Positions 8,020 to 16,457 of a stretch of DNA of 45,578 bases are shown one piece after another (position 1 is the first letter of the stretch; the number at the start of each line of letters is the position of its first letter). The stretch is from Ruminococcus sp. GTDB taxonomy: Bacteria; Bacillota; Clostridia; Oscillospirales; Acutalibacteraceae. The translations under genes and the position numbers were made by a program. The notes beneath the pieces were generated by a model. That model searched no databases. It was not told the origin of the DNA and worked only from the letters and a program-made list of their open reading frames with translations. The DNA lies in assembly GCA_017458105.1 (NCBI GenBank), contig JAFTGC010000015.1:1-45578 (forward strand), read 5' to 3'.

Positions 8020-8143
8020 TTTACACCTTTTACCCTTTTATTTTTTGGAAAAATTCGCTTTGCTTTTATTATTGCATAGATTTCATATAAAAATCCCTTA
8101 TTTCCATCAAATTTTCCCAACATAATTGTTTACCTATTAGAAC

Positions 8144-8172
8144 ATTATATCATTATAGGTTTGCAATGTCAA
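8144..8172 (-). promoter_or_regulatory. Consensus sigma-A promoter of the ThDP enzyme operon
   Basis: On the minus strand TTGACA (8167-8172), a 17-base spacer and TATAAT (8144-8149) form a perfect consensus promoter. The leader to the start at 8019 is about 118 bases. I see no clear riboswitch fold in it. Confidence 0.85.
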
Positions 8173-8242
8173 TAAATCATATTACACTGAGTTGGCACAT
8201 ATATTTTCTGTAACTTTTTTGTAAATTTATGATTTTTGCTAA

Positions 8243-8271
8243 TTGACTTTGGTACTATTATGCCTTAAAAT
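8243..8271 (+). promoter_or_regulatory. Promoter of the beta-helix surface protein gene
   Basis: TTGACT (8243-8248), a 17-base spacer and TAAAAT (8266-8271). Transcription would begin near 8278, giving a leader of about 28 bases with the ribosome site AAGAAGGGA before ATG 8306. This excludes the longer open frame beginning at 8243. Confidence 0.75.
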
Positions 8272-8305
8272 TGTACTAATAAATGAAAAGAAAGAAGGGA
8301 ATTTT

Positions 8306-11300
8306 ATGAAACGAATTTCACTCTGTTACATTTCTCTCATACTTGCTCTTTTGGTGGTATTTTCATGTCTTACGGCTTTAAATGTCAGTGCCGAAGAAAC
8401 ATCTGCAACAAAAGCAACCACTGATAGCAATGAGCCTTATACGATTGATGACACGAGTGATAAAAATTACACCCTTGTTTACATCAATATAAACGAACAA
8501 AACTCTTCTGAACAAGTTCATAAAAACATACAAGATGCCTTCAATATAGCAAAAGTAAACGCAACATACGAAAGGCAGTATAAGATAATTTTACCCGACG
8601 GTACATTCCGTATTAACACAACCCTCAACATTTACAGCAACACCTACCTTGAAATGGACGGAACCACTCTGCTAAGGGATTACTCTGATTCCGTATCAAT
8701 GCTCAAGGCAGGCACAAAAAATATAACTGCAACAGGATACGAGGGCTACGGCAACATCACGATTCACGGCGGTACATTTGACGGCTGGGATAAACAAATG
8801 ACTGCCTCAACCAGCAACCTTGTGCGTTTTGGCCATGCAAGGAACATACTTATTGACTCCGTAACATTTACCAACGACACAAGCAGTCATCACCTTGAGC
8901 TTGGTGCTTGCAAAGATGTTACTATCACTAATTGCAAATTTACCGACCAACACCTAAAAAGCGGTGACACCGCTGAGCACGAGTCAATACAGATTGACGC
9001 GTTAAACGAAAACTGCTTTCCGCTTTATGACAGTTACGACGGAACATCGTGCCGTGATTTGACAATAAAAAACTGCGAGTTTAACAATGTTACACGAGGC
9101 ATAGGCTCACACGCAGTTGTATTAGACGACAACAGCTACTTTGACAACATCAAAATAAGCGATAACACCTTTACAAATATTGACGGTTATGCAATTGTCG
9201 GATTATTCTGGACAAATACCTTTATTGAAAATAACACAATTACAAACTGCAAAAACGGCATTCTAATGCGGTGTATGCGAAGCGATTATCAGGGCATTTA
9301 CAACGGTAATTTTTCTGCTCCGCTTGAAGATTATAACATAACAATCAAAGATAACAAAATTAATTCACTTGGACTCGGTATAAGACTGTACGGTCAAAAT
9401 GTTACAGAGGCAGTCAACTGGACAGCAAGCAGTACAGGCGAAACCCACACAATCCCTAAGGCTGACTACCGCCTTTGCGGAGTCACCGTAACAAACAACA
9501 CCATCAACTCCACAAATTATGCAATCGGTGCTTATCACACCTACAAAAGTAAAATAAGCGAAAACACAGTGACTATGACTGAAAACGCAGCATCTACCAA
9601 TGCAATAATCCTTAACGACAGCAGCAACAACTCAGTCTTGAACAATACAATAACAAGCTCTGCTGAAACCCTCAGCAAATCGGCAATTGTTGTAACAAAC
9701 TCAAGCCTGGAAAATAAAATTACAACAAACACAATTTCAGGCAATTTTACAAACGGAATACAGATTGCATCATCATCTAACGATTGCACAATCAACGAAA
9801 ATTCAATCTCCGATACCGGTTCAAATGCTATCACTGTATCTGACAGCAAAAACATAAAAATCAGTGGCAACACCGTAAATACTACCCAAGGCAGTGGAAT
9901 TGTGCTGAAATCCGGCTCGTCTTCCCCTGATATAAACAATAACAATGTGACTGCATCCGGCGGCAATGCAATAACAGTAAATGCCTCAACTGTCAATAAA
10001 ATCACAAACAACACCGTTGACAGTAACAGCTGCGGAATTTACTCCACAGACGGTGTCATTACAAACATAAACAACAACAGCATCAAAAACAGCAATTATG
10101 GAATTTACAGTAAAAATTCCACCATTGATACACTCGACAGTAACACAATTTCATTAGAAAAAACCTATGGAATTGTACTGAAAAATTCTCAGCTGCAAAC
10201 CACCAACGACAACGCTGTAACCTATTCTCAGTCACACGGAATTTACTCCTCTGCCTCGTCCGGTACGCTTACCGGCAACACCATCAGCAACAGCGGTAAG
10301 TACGGAATGTACTTTGACAACAATTCTACAAATAAAATTTATAAAAACAGTTTCAGCAACAACACCAGCGGTGATATTTACCTTGCAGGCACATCTTCTG
10401 CAAAGATTACAAATCTCAGCACTCCGTCGTCTTTTATAGGTAAAAATGCCACCTACAACAAAAATACGCTCAGTTGGAAAGCGGTCGCAGGTGCTTCCGA
10501 ATATCAAATTTACAGAAGCACTGACGGTACAAACTTTATACTGCACGACACCGTCAAAACCAACTCCTACAACGACACAAAAGTGACACCCGGCAGTAAA
10601 TATTACTATAAAATAATGGCAATAGCTTGCACAAGTAAAACAACTGTTTACAGCTCGTACTCAAACACGATTTCAATTGACACTATGGGGCTTGGCACGG
10701 TCACAGATACTTCAATAACACAGAACAATTCTTCAAAGATTACACTTAAATGGAGCAATTCAGTTGTTCCTCAAAATTATAATATTTACAGAAAAACATC
10801 TGACGGAAGTTATGCCCTGATTGCGAGTGTAAACGGTTCGACAACCAGCTTCACTGACATAAACTTTATTCCTGCTAAAACCTATTATTACAAAATACGA
10901 CCGCTCACTTATTACGGTACCAAGGCAACTTACGGAAGTTACTCGACCGCAATAAAAATCAAGCCAACAGTTTTAAATGGTTCGCTGACATCTGCAAAGG
11001 CTGTTTCTGGAAACAAGGCAACTCTGACAATTAAGCACACAACAGGCAACAAAGGCTATACCATTTACACAAGCAGTAAAAAGGCATCAGGCTATAAAAT
11101 ATTAAACTACATTTCGGCAGCTACCGCACAAACAGGCTACACGCCTAAACTGCCAAACGGAACAAAATACATAAAAATAAAAAGTTACCGTGATGTTGCA
11201 AATATCAGGTATTACAGTAGTTATTCCAACCCTATAGCTGTGTCGGTTGCGACAGTTGGTAAAACAAGCATAAGCTCTCTGAAAACCTCAAAACAGACAG

Positions 11301-11536
11301 CAACCGTCAAGTGGACATCCGCCAAAAACGCCTCCGGTTACGAGGTAAGTATAAGCACCAACGGTAAATCGTGGAAAATCCTAACACGCACCGATTCAAA
11401 AACAAGGAGTTATAAAGCCCTTAAACTGACAAAAGGAACAAAATACAAATTCAGAATCCGTGCTTTTAAAACTTTTTGTAATGAAAAATATTACGGTGCT
11501 TATTCAACCGTTAAGGAAATTAAAGTAAAAAAATAA
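8306..11536 (+). CDS. Large secreted right-handed beta-helix protein with C-terminal FN3 domains
   Basis: A 1076-residue exported protein. A signal peptide (MKRISLCYISLILAL..., Ser-Ala-Glu cut region near residue 30) is followed by a pectin-lyase-like N-cap with a LPDGTFRINTTLNIYSNTYL segment. After that come many parallel beta-helix turns rich in Asn ladders (NNTI, NCKN, ISGN, ITNN; roughly residues 130-710). The C-terminal third contains about four fibronectin type III-like domains, recognisable by repeated W..V.GASEYQIYRS / KYYYKIMA and YGSYST segments. Such folds occur in polysaccharide lyases, epimerases and surface adhesins. I cannot identify catalytic residues, and no LPXTG or dockerin is present. 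It ends in a Lys-rich EIKVKK. The start is set by promoter and ribosome site; a hairpin terminator follows. Confidence 0.8.
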   Translation: MKRISLCYISLILALLVVFSCLTALNVSAEETSATKATTDSNEPYTIDDTSDKNYTLVYININEQNSSEQVHKNIQDAFNIAKVNATYERQYKIILPDGTFRINTTLNIYSNTYLEMDGTTLLRDYSDSVSMLKAGTKNITATGYEGYGNITIHGGTFDGWDKQMTASTSNLVRFGHARNILIDSVTFTNDTSSHHLELGACKDVTITNCKFTDQHLKSGDTAEHESIQIDALNENCFPLYDSYDGTSCRDLTIKNCEFNNVTRGIGSHAVVLDDNSYFDNIKISDNTFTNIDGYAIVGLFWTNTFIENNTITNCKNGILMRCMRSDYQGIYNGNFSAPLEDYNITIKDNKINSLGLGIRLYGQNVTEAVNWTASSTGETHTIPKADYRLCGVTVTNNTINSTNYAIGAYHTYKSKISENTVTMTENAASTNAIILNDSSNNSVLNNTITSSAETLSKSAIVVTNSSLENKITTNTISGNFTNGIQIASSSNDCTINENSISDTGSNAITVSDSKNIKISGNTVNTTQGSGIVLKSGSSSPDINNNNVTASGGNAITVNASTVNKITNNTVDSNSCGIYSTDGVITNINNNSIKNSNYGIYSKNSTIDTLDSNTISLEKTYGIVLKNSQLQTTNDNAVTYSQSHGIYSSASSGTLTGNTISNSGKYGMYFDNNSTNKIYKNSFSNNTSGDIYLAGTSSAKITNLSTPSSFIGKNATYNKNTLSWKAVAGASEYQIYRSTDGTNFILHDTVKTNSYNDTKVTPGSKYYYKIMAIACTSKTTVYSSYSNTISIDTMGLGTVTDTSITQNNSSKITLKWSNSVVPQNYNIYRKTSDGSYALIASVNGSTTSFTDINFIPAKTYYYKIRPLTYYGTKATYGSYSTAIKIKPTVLNGSLTSAKAVSGNKATLTIKHTTGNKGYTIYTSSKKASGYKILNYISAATAQTGYTPKLPNGTKYIKIKSYRDVANIRYYSSYSNPIAVSVATVGKTSISSLKTSKQTATVKWTSAKNASGYEVSISTNGKSWKILTRTDSKTRSYKALKLTKGTKYKFRIRAFKTFCNEKYYGAYSTVKEIKVKK

Positions 11537-11547
11537 AGAACAATTTA

Positions 11548-11590
11548 AGCCGACTTTGTTGTTATTACAGCAAAGCCGGCTATTTTATTC
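11548..11590. terminator. Terminator between the beta-helix gene and the phosphoribosyltransferase gene
   Basis: AGCCGACTTTG (11548-11558) pairs with CAAAGCCGGCT (11571-11581) with one mismatch, followed by ATTTTATTC. It lies between convergent genes and may work both ways. Confidence 0.75.
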
Positions 11591-11621
11591 AAATATTAAA
11601 TTGGTATAAAAGAACTTTTTA

Positions 11622-12158
11622 TCACTCAAAAAACAGTGGAAGTTTTTCAAGATAAACAATATCTTCCCTATCGGCAGCGTCGCCCTCAGCAAGCACACAA
11701 GCATTGCAAACAACCTCGGCACCTATCTGACTGCATAGTTCGTGAAGGGCATGAATGCTCTCGCCTGTGCTGATTACATCATCAGCAACAAGCACCCTCT
11801 TACCTTTTAACACTTCAGCTCTTGCACTGTCAATGTAAAGTGTCTGATCTTTATCTGTTGAAATAGACTTGACATTTATCGAAACAGGCTCGCTCATGTA
11901 TAACTTCACCGATTTTCTGGCAACCACATAAGGTTTACCGCTTTGTCGGGAAAGCTCATATGCAAGAGGTATGCCCTTAGCCTCGGCTGTAAGTATAACA
12001 TCAAACTCCGGAATTTTTTTCAAAAGTTCTTCGGCAGATTTTACTGTAATTTCTGTATCGCCAAACATTATAAATGCAGCTATTTTTAAATTACTGTTAA
12101 TTCGGCAGAGCGTCAACTCACGCTCACATCCGGCAATAGTCATCTTGTAAGTTTTCAT
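11622..12158 (-). CDS. Phosphoribosyltransferase family protein (adenine/xanthine PRTase-like)
   Basis: A 178-residue type I phosphoribosyltransferase. The PRPP-binding motif is RVLVADDVISTGES (121-134), and the upstream AEAKGIPLAYELS (58-70) plus PYVVARK segments match adenine and xanthine PRTases. It would transfer ribose phosphate from PRPP to a purine base; the base is not clear from sequence. I start at ATG 12158 because GGAG lies just upstream on the minus strand. The longer TTG start at 12170 would place that ribosome site inside the gene. It follows the HIT gene with a 14-base gap, in one operon; both act on nucleotides. Confidence 0.8.
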   Translation of the reverse strand: MKTYKMTIAGCERELTLCRINSNLKIAAFIMFGDTEITVKSAEELLKKIPEFDVILTAEAKGIPLAYELSRQSGKPYVVARKSVKLYMSEPVSINVKSISTDKDQTLYIDSARAEVLKGKRVLVADDVISTGESIHALHELCSQIGAEVVCNACVLAEGDAADREDIVYLEKLPLFFE

Positions 12159-12172
12159 AAATATCTCCAAAT

Positions 12173-12514
12173 TTATGCAAGAGTAGTGTTAAGCACAGCA
12201 CCACCCAGTAAGTGAAAATGCAGGTGAAAAACAGTCTGCCCCGCTTGCTCTTTACAGTTGGTAACAACACGATAACCGTCCTCAAGACCAAGTTCTTTTG
12301 CCACCTTAGGTATAACCTCGAAAATATGAGCCACTACAGAAGAATTAGTTTCATCAATTTTATCAGCACAACATATATGTTCCTTTGGGATAAACAGAAT
12401 ATGAACAGGTGCCATAGGGTTCAAATCCTTAAAAGCAAGGATTTTATCATCCTCATAAACCTTGCTTGATGGAATTTCACCGTTTACGATTTTGCAAAAA
12501 ATACAATTATCCAT
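12173..12514 (-). CDS. HIT family nucleotide-binding protein (HinT-like)
   Basis: A 113-residue histidine triad protein. The defining motif HLHFHLLGG is at 97-105 (H97, H99, H101), and the N-terminal CIFCKI (C4, C7) is the zinc-type signature of HinT-like members. These proteins hydrolyse AMP-lysine or other nucleoside phosphoramidates; the cellular substrate in bacteria is uncertain. The length is typical. It is the first gene of a two-gene operon with the phosphoribosyltransferase. A strong ribosome site AAAGGAG lies before ATG 12514. Confidence 0.92.
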   Translation of the reverse strand: MDNCIFCKIVNGEIPSSKVYEDDKILAFKDLNPMAPVHILFIPKEHICCADKIDETNSSVVAHIFEVIPKVAKELGLEDGYRVVTNCKEQAGQTVFHLHFHLLGGAVLNTTLA

Positions 12515-12546
12515 ATAAAAATAATCTCCTTTTTTAATATATTATC

Positions 12547-12575
12547 AGTATAGTACAGTTTAAATATTTTTTCAA
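12547..12575 (-). promoter_or_regulatory. Promoter of the HIT-phosphoribosyltransferase operon
   Basis: On the minus strand TTGAAA (12570-12575), a 17-base spacer and TATACT (12547-12552), about 30 bases before the HIT start. Confidence 0.7.
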
Positions 12576-12688
12576 GCATGTAATATATATTTTTACAATT
12601 TTCAAAATCAAATTTTGCTAAAGAGTATAACCAAAACAAAATAATTTTATATATATAATACAAATTTTTTTATAAGTAAAATTTTAGC

Positions 12689-12717
12689 TTTTTATTTTCT
12701 GTAATATATGGTATAAT
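12689..12717 (+). promoter_or_regulatory. Candidate extended -10 promoter of the zinc-ribbon membrane protein gene
   Basis: TATAAT (12712-12717) is preceded by ATGG, giving an extended -10. The hexamer 17 bases upstream (TTTTTA) is a weak -35. The start codon is 36 bases further on. Confidence 0.5.
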
Positions 12718-12752
12718 CAATACATAGAATAATAACTTGGAGGAATAATATA

Positions 12753-13313
12753 ATGTTTTGTAAAAATTGCGGTCAGCAAATTGCAGACAATGCTGCTTTT
12801 TGTCCTAACTGTGGTGAACAGACAGGACATTCGGCAAATGCAGGCTATCAACAACCACAACAGCCACAGCCAAACCAGCAGTACAACCAGTATCAGCAAA
12901 ATCAGCAGTATAACCAATATCAACAGCCACAGCAAAATCAAGGCAATGCTTTTGATAAATTTTTTAATACAGCTGACTACACAGCAAACTACAGCCAACA
13001 AGAGGTTCAGAGCGGCAAGGCAATGTCAGTTCTCTCATATCTTGGAATTTTAGTGCTTATACCGTTGTTTGCAGAGAAAAATAATCGCTATGTACGCTTT
13101 CATGCGAATCAGGGCTTTATTCTGTTCCTGCTCGGCCTTGCACTGTGGATAATTGGCATTCCATTCCTATTTGTACCGGTTGCAGGCACAATTATACGCA
13201 CAATTTTCTCCTTAATTCAGGTTGCATACATAATTTTAGGAATTGTAAATGCTGCCACAGATAAGGCAAAAGAGCTTCCAATCATCGGCAAGCTTAAATT
13301 AATTCAGTTTTGA
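12753..13313 (+). CDS. Zinc-ribbon membrane protein, DUF4870/Tic20-like
   Basis: A 186-residue protein in three parts. Residues 1-25 are a zinc ribbon with CxxC pairs at C3/C6 and C17/C20. Residues 30-75 are a low-complexity linker of Gln, Asn, Pro and Tyr repeats (QYNQYQQ). The rest is a small membrane domain with about three hydrophobic segments and the signature YLGILVLIPLF...RFHANQGFILFL, seen in DUF4870/Tic20-like proteins. The function of such proteins is unknown. The ribosome site GGAGG lies 12 bases before ATG. The gene stands alone; its terminator overlaps the end of convergent queH. Confidence 0.8.
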   Translation: MFCKNCGQQIADNAAFCPNCGEQTGHSANAGYQQPQQPQPNQQYNQYQQNQQYNQYQQPQQNQGNAFDKFFNTADYTANYSQQEVQSGKAMSVLSYLGILVLIPLFAEKNNRYVRFHANQGFILFLLGLALWIIGIPFLFVPVAGTIIRTIFSLIQVAYIILGIVNAATDKAKELPIIGKLKLIQF

Positions 13314-13326
13314 TTTTATTAATACC

Positions 13327-13956
13327 TCAGGTCTGTTTCAAATTTGGAGCAGACCTTTTTATTTTAGAAAAAACACAACCGCAATAATTTTGCCTATACA
13401 AATTATATTTATTTGATAAAACTATACTTCGCTTATACCCTTCACGCTTTTTGAAATCAGACGCAAGGTATTTTGACTCACACAATATCCCCTCACCTAT
13501 AGAATTGATAACCTCAGCATTTTTTAACGGACTGAGTGTAAGTGTAGTAGCAAAATAATCAAATTGATTTTTAGAGGCAATTTCAGCCGTGTAATTAAGT
13601 CTAATTGCAAAACACACCGAACATCGTCTGCCACGCTCAGGCTCGTTTTCCAGCCCTTTTACTGCCGAGTAAAAGTCCTGCGGATGGTAATCTCCGTCTA
13701 TAAAATATACAGGATATTTAGTCGGCATTTCGGCAACCAGGCGTTTTTGTTCGTCACGCCTTTTTAGATATTCTGATTCTTCACCAATATTAGGGTTAAA
13801 ATACAGAACTGTTACCTTAAAAAAATTGCTGAGATACTCAATCACATAACTACTGCAAGGAGCACAACAGCTATGAAGCAAAAGTGTAGGAACAATTCCG
13901 CTTTGCTGATTGATTTCAATCAGCTTGTCAAGTTCTTTCTGATAATTCCTCTTCAT
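13327..13956 (-). CDS. queH: Epoxyqueuosine reductase QueH
   Basis: A 209-residue member of the QueH (DUF208) family, which reduces epoxyqueuosine to queuosine in tRNA as the last step of the pathway and replaces QueG in many Firmicutes. The N-terminal LLLHSCCAPCSSY (25-37) carries the vicinal Cys pair C30/C31 plus C34, and the C-terminal YCGC (C192, C194) is the other conserved Cys pair; together they bind the iron-sulfur cluster and a second metal. The length is typical. Its ATG overlaps the stop of the HAD gene by four bases. Other queuosine genes are not in the window. Its last codons form the hairpin of a plus-strand terminator. Confidence 0.92.
   Translation of the reverse strand: MKRNYQKELDKLIEINQQSGIVPTLLLHSCCAPCSSYVIEYLSNFFKVTVLYFNPNIGEESEYLKRRDEQKRLVAEMPTKYPVYFIDGDYHPQDFYSAVKGLENEPERGRRCSVCFAIRLNYTAEIASKNQFDYFATTLTLSPLKNAEVINSIGEGILCESKYLASDFKKREGYKRSIVLSNKYNLYRQNYCGCVFSKIKRSAPNLKQT
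13329..13363 (+). terminator. Plus-strand terminator embedded in the 3' end of queH
   Basis: AGGTCTG (13329-13335) pairs with CAGACCT (13350-13356), followed by TTTTTATTTT. It ends the zinc-ribbon gene transcript while its sequence also encodes the last residues of QueH on the other strand. Confidence 0.75.
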
Positions 13957-14603
13957 TTTTCAAGAATCTCCAACAATTGCAGAGCATCGTCAATCACAAA
14001 ATCAGCACCTGCATTCAAAAGCTCGTCCTTTCCACGGAAGCCCCAACTAACACCGCAGCACTTTATACCTGCATTTTGTGCAGTGAAACAATCTACATCA
14101 CTGTCGCCCACATATAGACACTGCTCCTTATTTACACCAACTTCACGAATTATAGCATTTAGGGCATCCGGGTTTGGTTTGACGCTAAACTCCGGCTTTT
14201 TACCCCAGGCACAGCTAAAACGATGATCCGGAAAAATCTTTCTCAGAATTTCACCAACAAATTCGTTTGGTTTATTTGAAAGCACCGCCGTCAAAATTCT
14301 CTGCATATCTAACTTATCTAAAAGCTCTTCCGTGGTGTTGTACGCTTTTGTTTTATCTATTGAATGTGCAGAGTAATATTCATTAAAGCCCGATTTAACA
14401 ATATCGAACAGCCTTGTATCCGTTTCGGGATATATAGCACGCTTAACCAGGTTATCTATACCGCTGCCAACAAATTTATTATATTTTTCAAGCGAATGTG
14501 TAGCCATACCTGCTTTTTTTAATCCGTAGTTTGTGGCATCAGCCAAATCTTCAAGCGTATTAGCCAGTGTACCGTCCAAGTCAAAAATCACCAATTTAAT
14601 CAT
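13953..14603 (-). CDS. HAD family hydrolase, phosphoglycolate phosphatase-like
   Basis: A 216-residue haloacid dehalogenase phosphatase. Motif I is FDLDGTLANT (7-16, nucleophile D8 and acid D10), motif II is VLSNKPNEF, the lysine lies in a KPNPDAL segment, and motif III is YVGDSDVDCFTAQNAG. The helical cap is inserted after motif I, as in Gph/PGMB-type enzymes. The substrate could be phosphoglycolate, a sugar phosphate or pyrophosphate and cannot be told from sequence. I start at ATG 14603. The TTG at 14639 gives a longer frame but lies at or before the predicted transcription start near 14636. It is first in an operon with queH. Confidence 0.82.
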   Translation of the reverse strand: MIKLVIFDLDGTLANTLEDLADATNYGLKKAGMATHSLEKYNKFVGSGIDNLVKRAIYPETDTRLFDIVKSGFNEYYSAHSIDKTKAYNTTEELLDKLDMQRILTAVLSNKPNEFVGEILRKIFPDHRFSCAWGKKPEFSVKPNPDALNAIIREVGVNKEQCLYVGDSDVDCFTAQNAGIKCCGVSWGFRGKDELLNAGADFVIDDALQLLEILEK

Positions 14604-14642
14604 TATATCCAAATCCTTTTTAATCGGGGTTTCTATCAATTA

Positions 14643-14670
14643 ATTATACATAACAAAATTAATAAGTCAA
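14643..14670 (-). promoter_or_regulatory. Promoter of the HAD-queH operon
   Basis: On the minus strand TTGACT (14665-14670), a 16-base spacer and TATAAT (14643-14648). It lies directly after the terminator of the upstream gene. Confidence 0.75.
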
Positions 14671-14671
14671 C

Positions 14672-14717
14672 AAAAAATAGCACCTACAAACAACGCTTTA
14701 CGTCATTTTAGGTGCTA
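14672..14717 (-). terminator. Terminator after the GH3-like gene
   Basis: TAGCACCTA (14678-14686) pairs with TAGGTGCTA (14709-14717) in a perfect nine-base stem. On the minus strand it is followed by TTTTTTG. The loop is long (22 bases). Confidence 0.8.
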
Positions 14718-14781
14718 CTTTTAAGAAAGAAAGTGTAATGAAAAAAATCTTATTATCTAAATTATAAACAAGGTGAGTAAA

Positions 14782-15537
14782 TCACTTAATAATTCCTTTG
14801 TTTATCTTCACCTTTAAAATTTCGACAACTGCCGAATCTACTGCTGTGCTGTCAATTTCTCCGTTTTTAACAGCCTTAGCAAAGCCGCCGACGCATTTTT
14901 CTAAATTTTTAGGCATAATAAGTACCTTTGCACCGCCTTTAAATGCTTCAACTGCCTTTTTTCCGTTGGAATCATCCGTAAGTTTATCGGAAACTTTCAG
15001 TTCATTGCTGTAAGTAAACAACTCATCATCACCGTTTTCCATAATAAAAAGCGGTGTTTTTGCATAAGACTTTGTCTTTTTAATCATCTCTTTAAAGCTC
15101 TTGTCATCAACATTGTTCTTTTTAAAGTAAACAATACCTCCGACAGGATACTTTATAAGCTGAGATTTAGTTGTATCACCTGCAACAGTTGCAACATCAA
15201 CACCGGTAAGCTGTTCAGGAGTAACAACAAATAGCTGACAGATTTTTTCATTCTGCCCCATTTTTGACATAAGCTGTTCTGCTTTTTTTGTTACAGGGTC
15301 AGTTGCAACAGTGGTTGGTACTGTTGTTGTTGATTTGCTAACAGAAACAGTTGGTTCTGAAAGTTTCACCGAATTTGAAGTTGAAGAAGTACCGATGACA
15401 ATATGATATACTTCAAGAACCTGATCACGGAAGTAATATCCGCCTGCACCTAAACCTGCAAGCAATATAATAATTATAATAGTAACTACTAAGCCTTTGT
15501 GGCTTTTTTGAGCGTGTCTGCCTTTGTCTGCCATCAT
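14782..15537 (-). CDS. Membrane-anchored truncated GH3-like protein
   Basis: A 251-residue protein. Residues 15-33 form one transmembrane segment after a basic start, and a Ser/Thr-rich linker follows (50-80). From about residue 84 it resembles the start of a glycoside hydrolase family 3 beta-N-acetylhexosaminidase: EQLMSKMGQNEKICQLFVV, then YPVGGIVYFKKNN, then a TPLFIMENGDDE strand. It then jumps to the barrel's end (AFKGGAKVLIMPKN, VKNGEIDSTAVDSAVVEILK). The middle, with the KH and D-x-H catalytic region, is missing, so hydrolysis is unlikely. There is no frameshift, so it may be a non-catalytic wall-binding relative. The Shine-Dalgarno site is AGAGGTG before a run of ATGs; 15534 or 15540 are alternatives. 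It lies after the amidase and has its own promoter. Confidence 0.6.
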   Translation of the reverse strand: MMADKGRHAQKSHKGLVVTIIIIILLAGLGAGGYYFRDQVLEVYHIVIGTSSTSNSVKLSEPTVSVSKSTTTVPTTVATDPVTKKAEQLMSKMGQNEKICQLFVVTPEQLTGVDVATVAGDTTKSQLIKYPVGGIVYFKKNNVDDKSFKEMIKKTKSYAKTPLFIMENGDDELFTYSNELKVSDKLTDDSNGKKAVEAFKGGAKVLIMPKNLEKCVGGFAKAVKNGEIDSTAVDSAVVEILKVKINKGIIK

Positions 15538-15556
15538 CATCACCTCTAATAATGTA

Positions 15557-15585
15557 ATTCTACCACATTTTTGCAAAATCATCAA
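15557..15585 (-). promoter_or_regulatory. Promoter of the GH3-like gene
   Basis: On the minus strand TTGATG (15580-15585), a 17-base spacer and TAGAAT (15557-15562) with TGG before the -10. Transcription would start near 15550, only about 13 bases before the chosen start. Confidence 0.6.
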
Positions 15586-15644
15586 TAGGGTTTTAATGAT
15601 TTTTTAGTAAAACAAATATCGCAATGTGACTAAAATTGTCAATT

Positions 15645-16457
15645 TTACTTTTTTGCGTAATTCAAAATTCCTTTGCAAATTCCGTCGGTCATTTTATTCT
15701 GAAAATCAGTTTTCCACATAAGTTCATCTTCCTGTGGATTTGTCATAAATCCTAACTCGATAAGCACGGACGGAACCTCGGTATAATTAAAACCTACCAG
15801 GTCATTTCGTTCAACAGTACCACGGTTATTCAGCTCTGTAGCCGAAATATACTCCTCAAGAATACATTCCGCAGCCCATTTGCTGGATTCACAAATTTCT
15901 TTTTCAGTGTAGTCAGTTGACGGATATAACAAACTTGCCCCCTGCACTGATGAATCATCGACTCCGTCTGCGTGTATTCTCAGCACGAGATCAACTTGTT
16001 TTTCATTACCCATCTCAGCACGCTGACGCAAGCTCAGCGTTGTACCTTCGGTTGAGCGAACCATATAAACAGTCGCACCGAGTTTTTTCAGTCTTTTTTG
16101 CAATTTCAAAGCTATAGCCAATGTAAGCTCCGCTTCGCTTTTTCCGGTAGAAACACCGGTTGTGCCCGTATTCGGACTTTCTACAGTTGTCGCATCAGAA
16201 CCCGGTGCAATTTGCTCAGTATAGGTTTTTGTACACCCATGCCCCGCATCCAATAAGATTTTAAAACCTGAAAGCTTGCCCTGTTTTTTAGTAGAAGTTT
16301 CTTCCGCTTTAGTTTGAGTCTGAGAAGGCGTGGTACCCGTTTCTGAATATGTTGTTGATACATAAACAGTGGGTTTCTCGGTGTCGGCAGAACTGTCACA
16401 AGCAGCAACCGACAAAATCATCACAACCAATAAAATTAGCGAGAAATACTTTTTCAT
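15645..16457 (-). CDS. N-acetylmuramoyl-L-alanine amidase lipoprotein (Amidase_3)
   Basis: A 270-residue cell-wall amidase that cleaves the bond between MurNAc and L-Ala. It begins with a lipoprotein signal ending in VAAC (Cys20), then a Thr-rich linker (23-60), then an Amidase_3 domain. Zinc ligands are visible as H73 in LLDAGHG, E108 in KSEAELTL and H162 in RIHADG. The catalytic Glu is E234 in LIELGFMTN. The domain resembles CwlD/CwlV-type enzymes. Its ATG overlaps the stop of the LicD-like gene by four bases, so it is co-transcribed with the LicD genes. This ties the locus to the cell wall. Confidence 0.9.
   Translation of the reverse strand: MKKYFSLILLVVMILSVAACDSSADTEKPTVYVSTTYSETGTTPSQTQTKAEETSTKKQGKLSGFKILLDAGHGCTKTYTEQIAPGSDATTVESPNTGTTGVSTGKSEAELTLAIALKLQKRLKKLGATVYMVRSTEGTTLSLRQRAEMGNEKQVDLVLRIHADGVDDSSVQGASLLYPSTDYTEKEICESSKWAAECILEEYISATELNNRGTVERNDLVGFNYTEVPSVLIELGFMTNPQEDELMWKTDFQNKMTDGICKGILNYAKK

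Noticed and set aside
8020..8143. Possible riboswitch in the leader of the ThDP enzyme gene (for example a TPP or T-box element)
   Set aside because: I found no TPP thi-box pattern, no T-box sequence and no convincing terminator hairpin in the leader.
9541..10014. 157-codon open frame antisense to the beta-helix gene
   Set aside because: It mirrors the repetitive Asn/Thr codons of the real gene, has no ribosome site, and its hydrophobic composition is a by-product of the antisense frame.
12841..12950. CAGCAG/CAACAA-rich tract as a tandem DNA repeat element
   Set aside because: It is coding sequence for the Gln/Asn/Tyr-rich linker of the zinc-ribbon protein, and the repeats are irregular at the DNA level.
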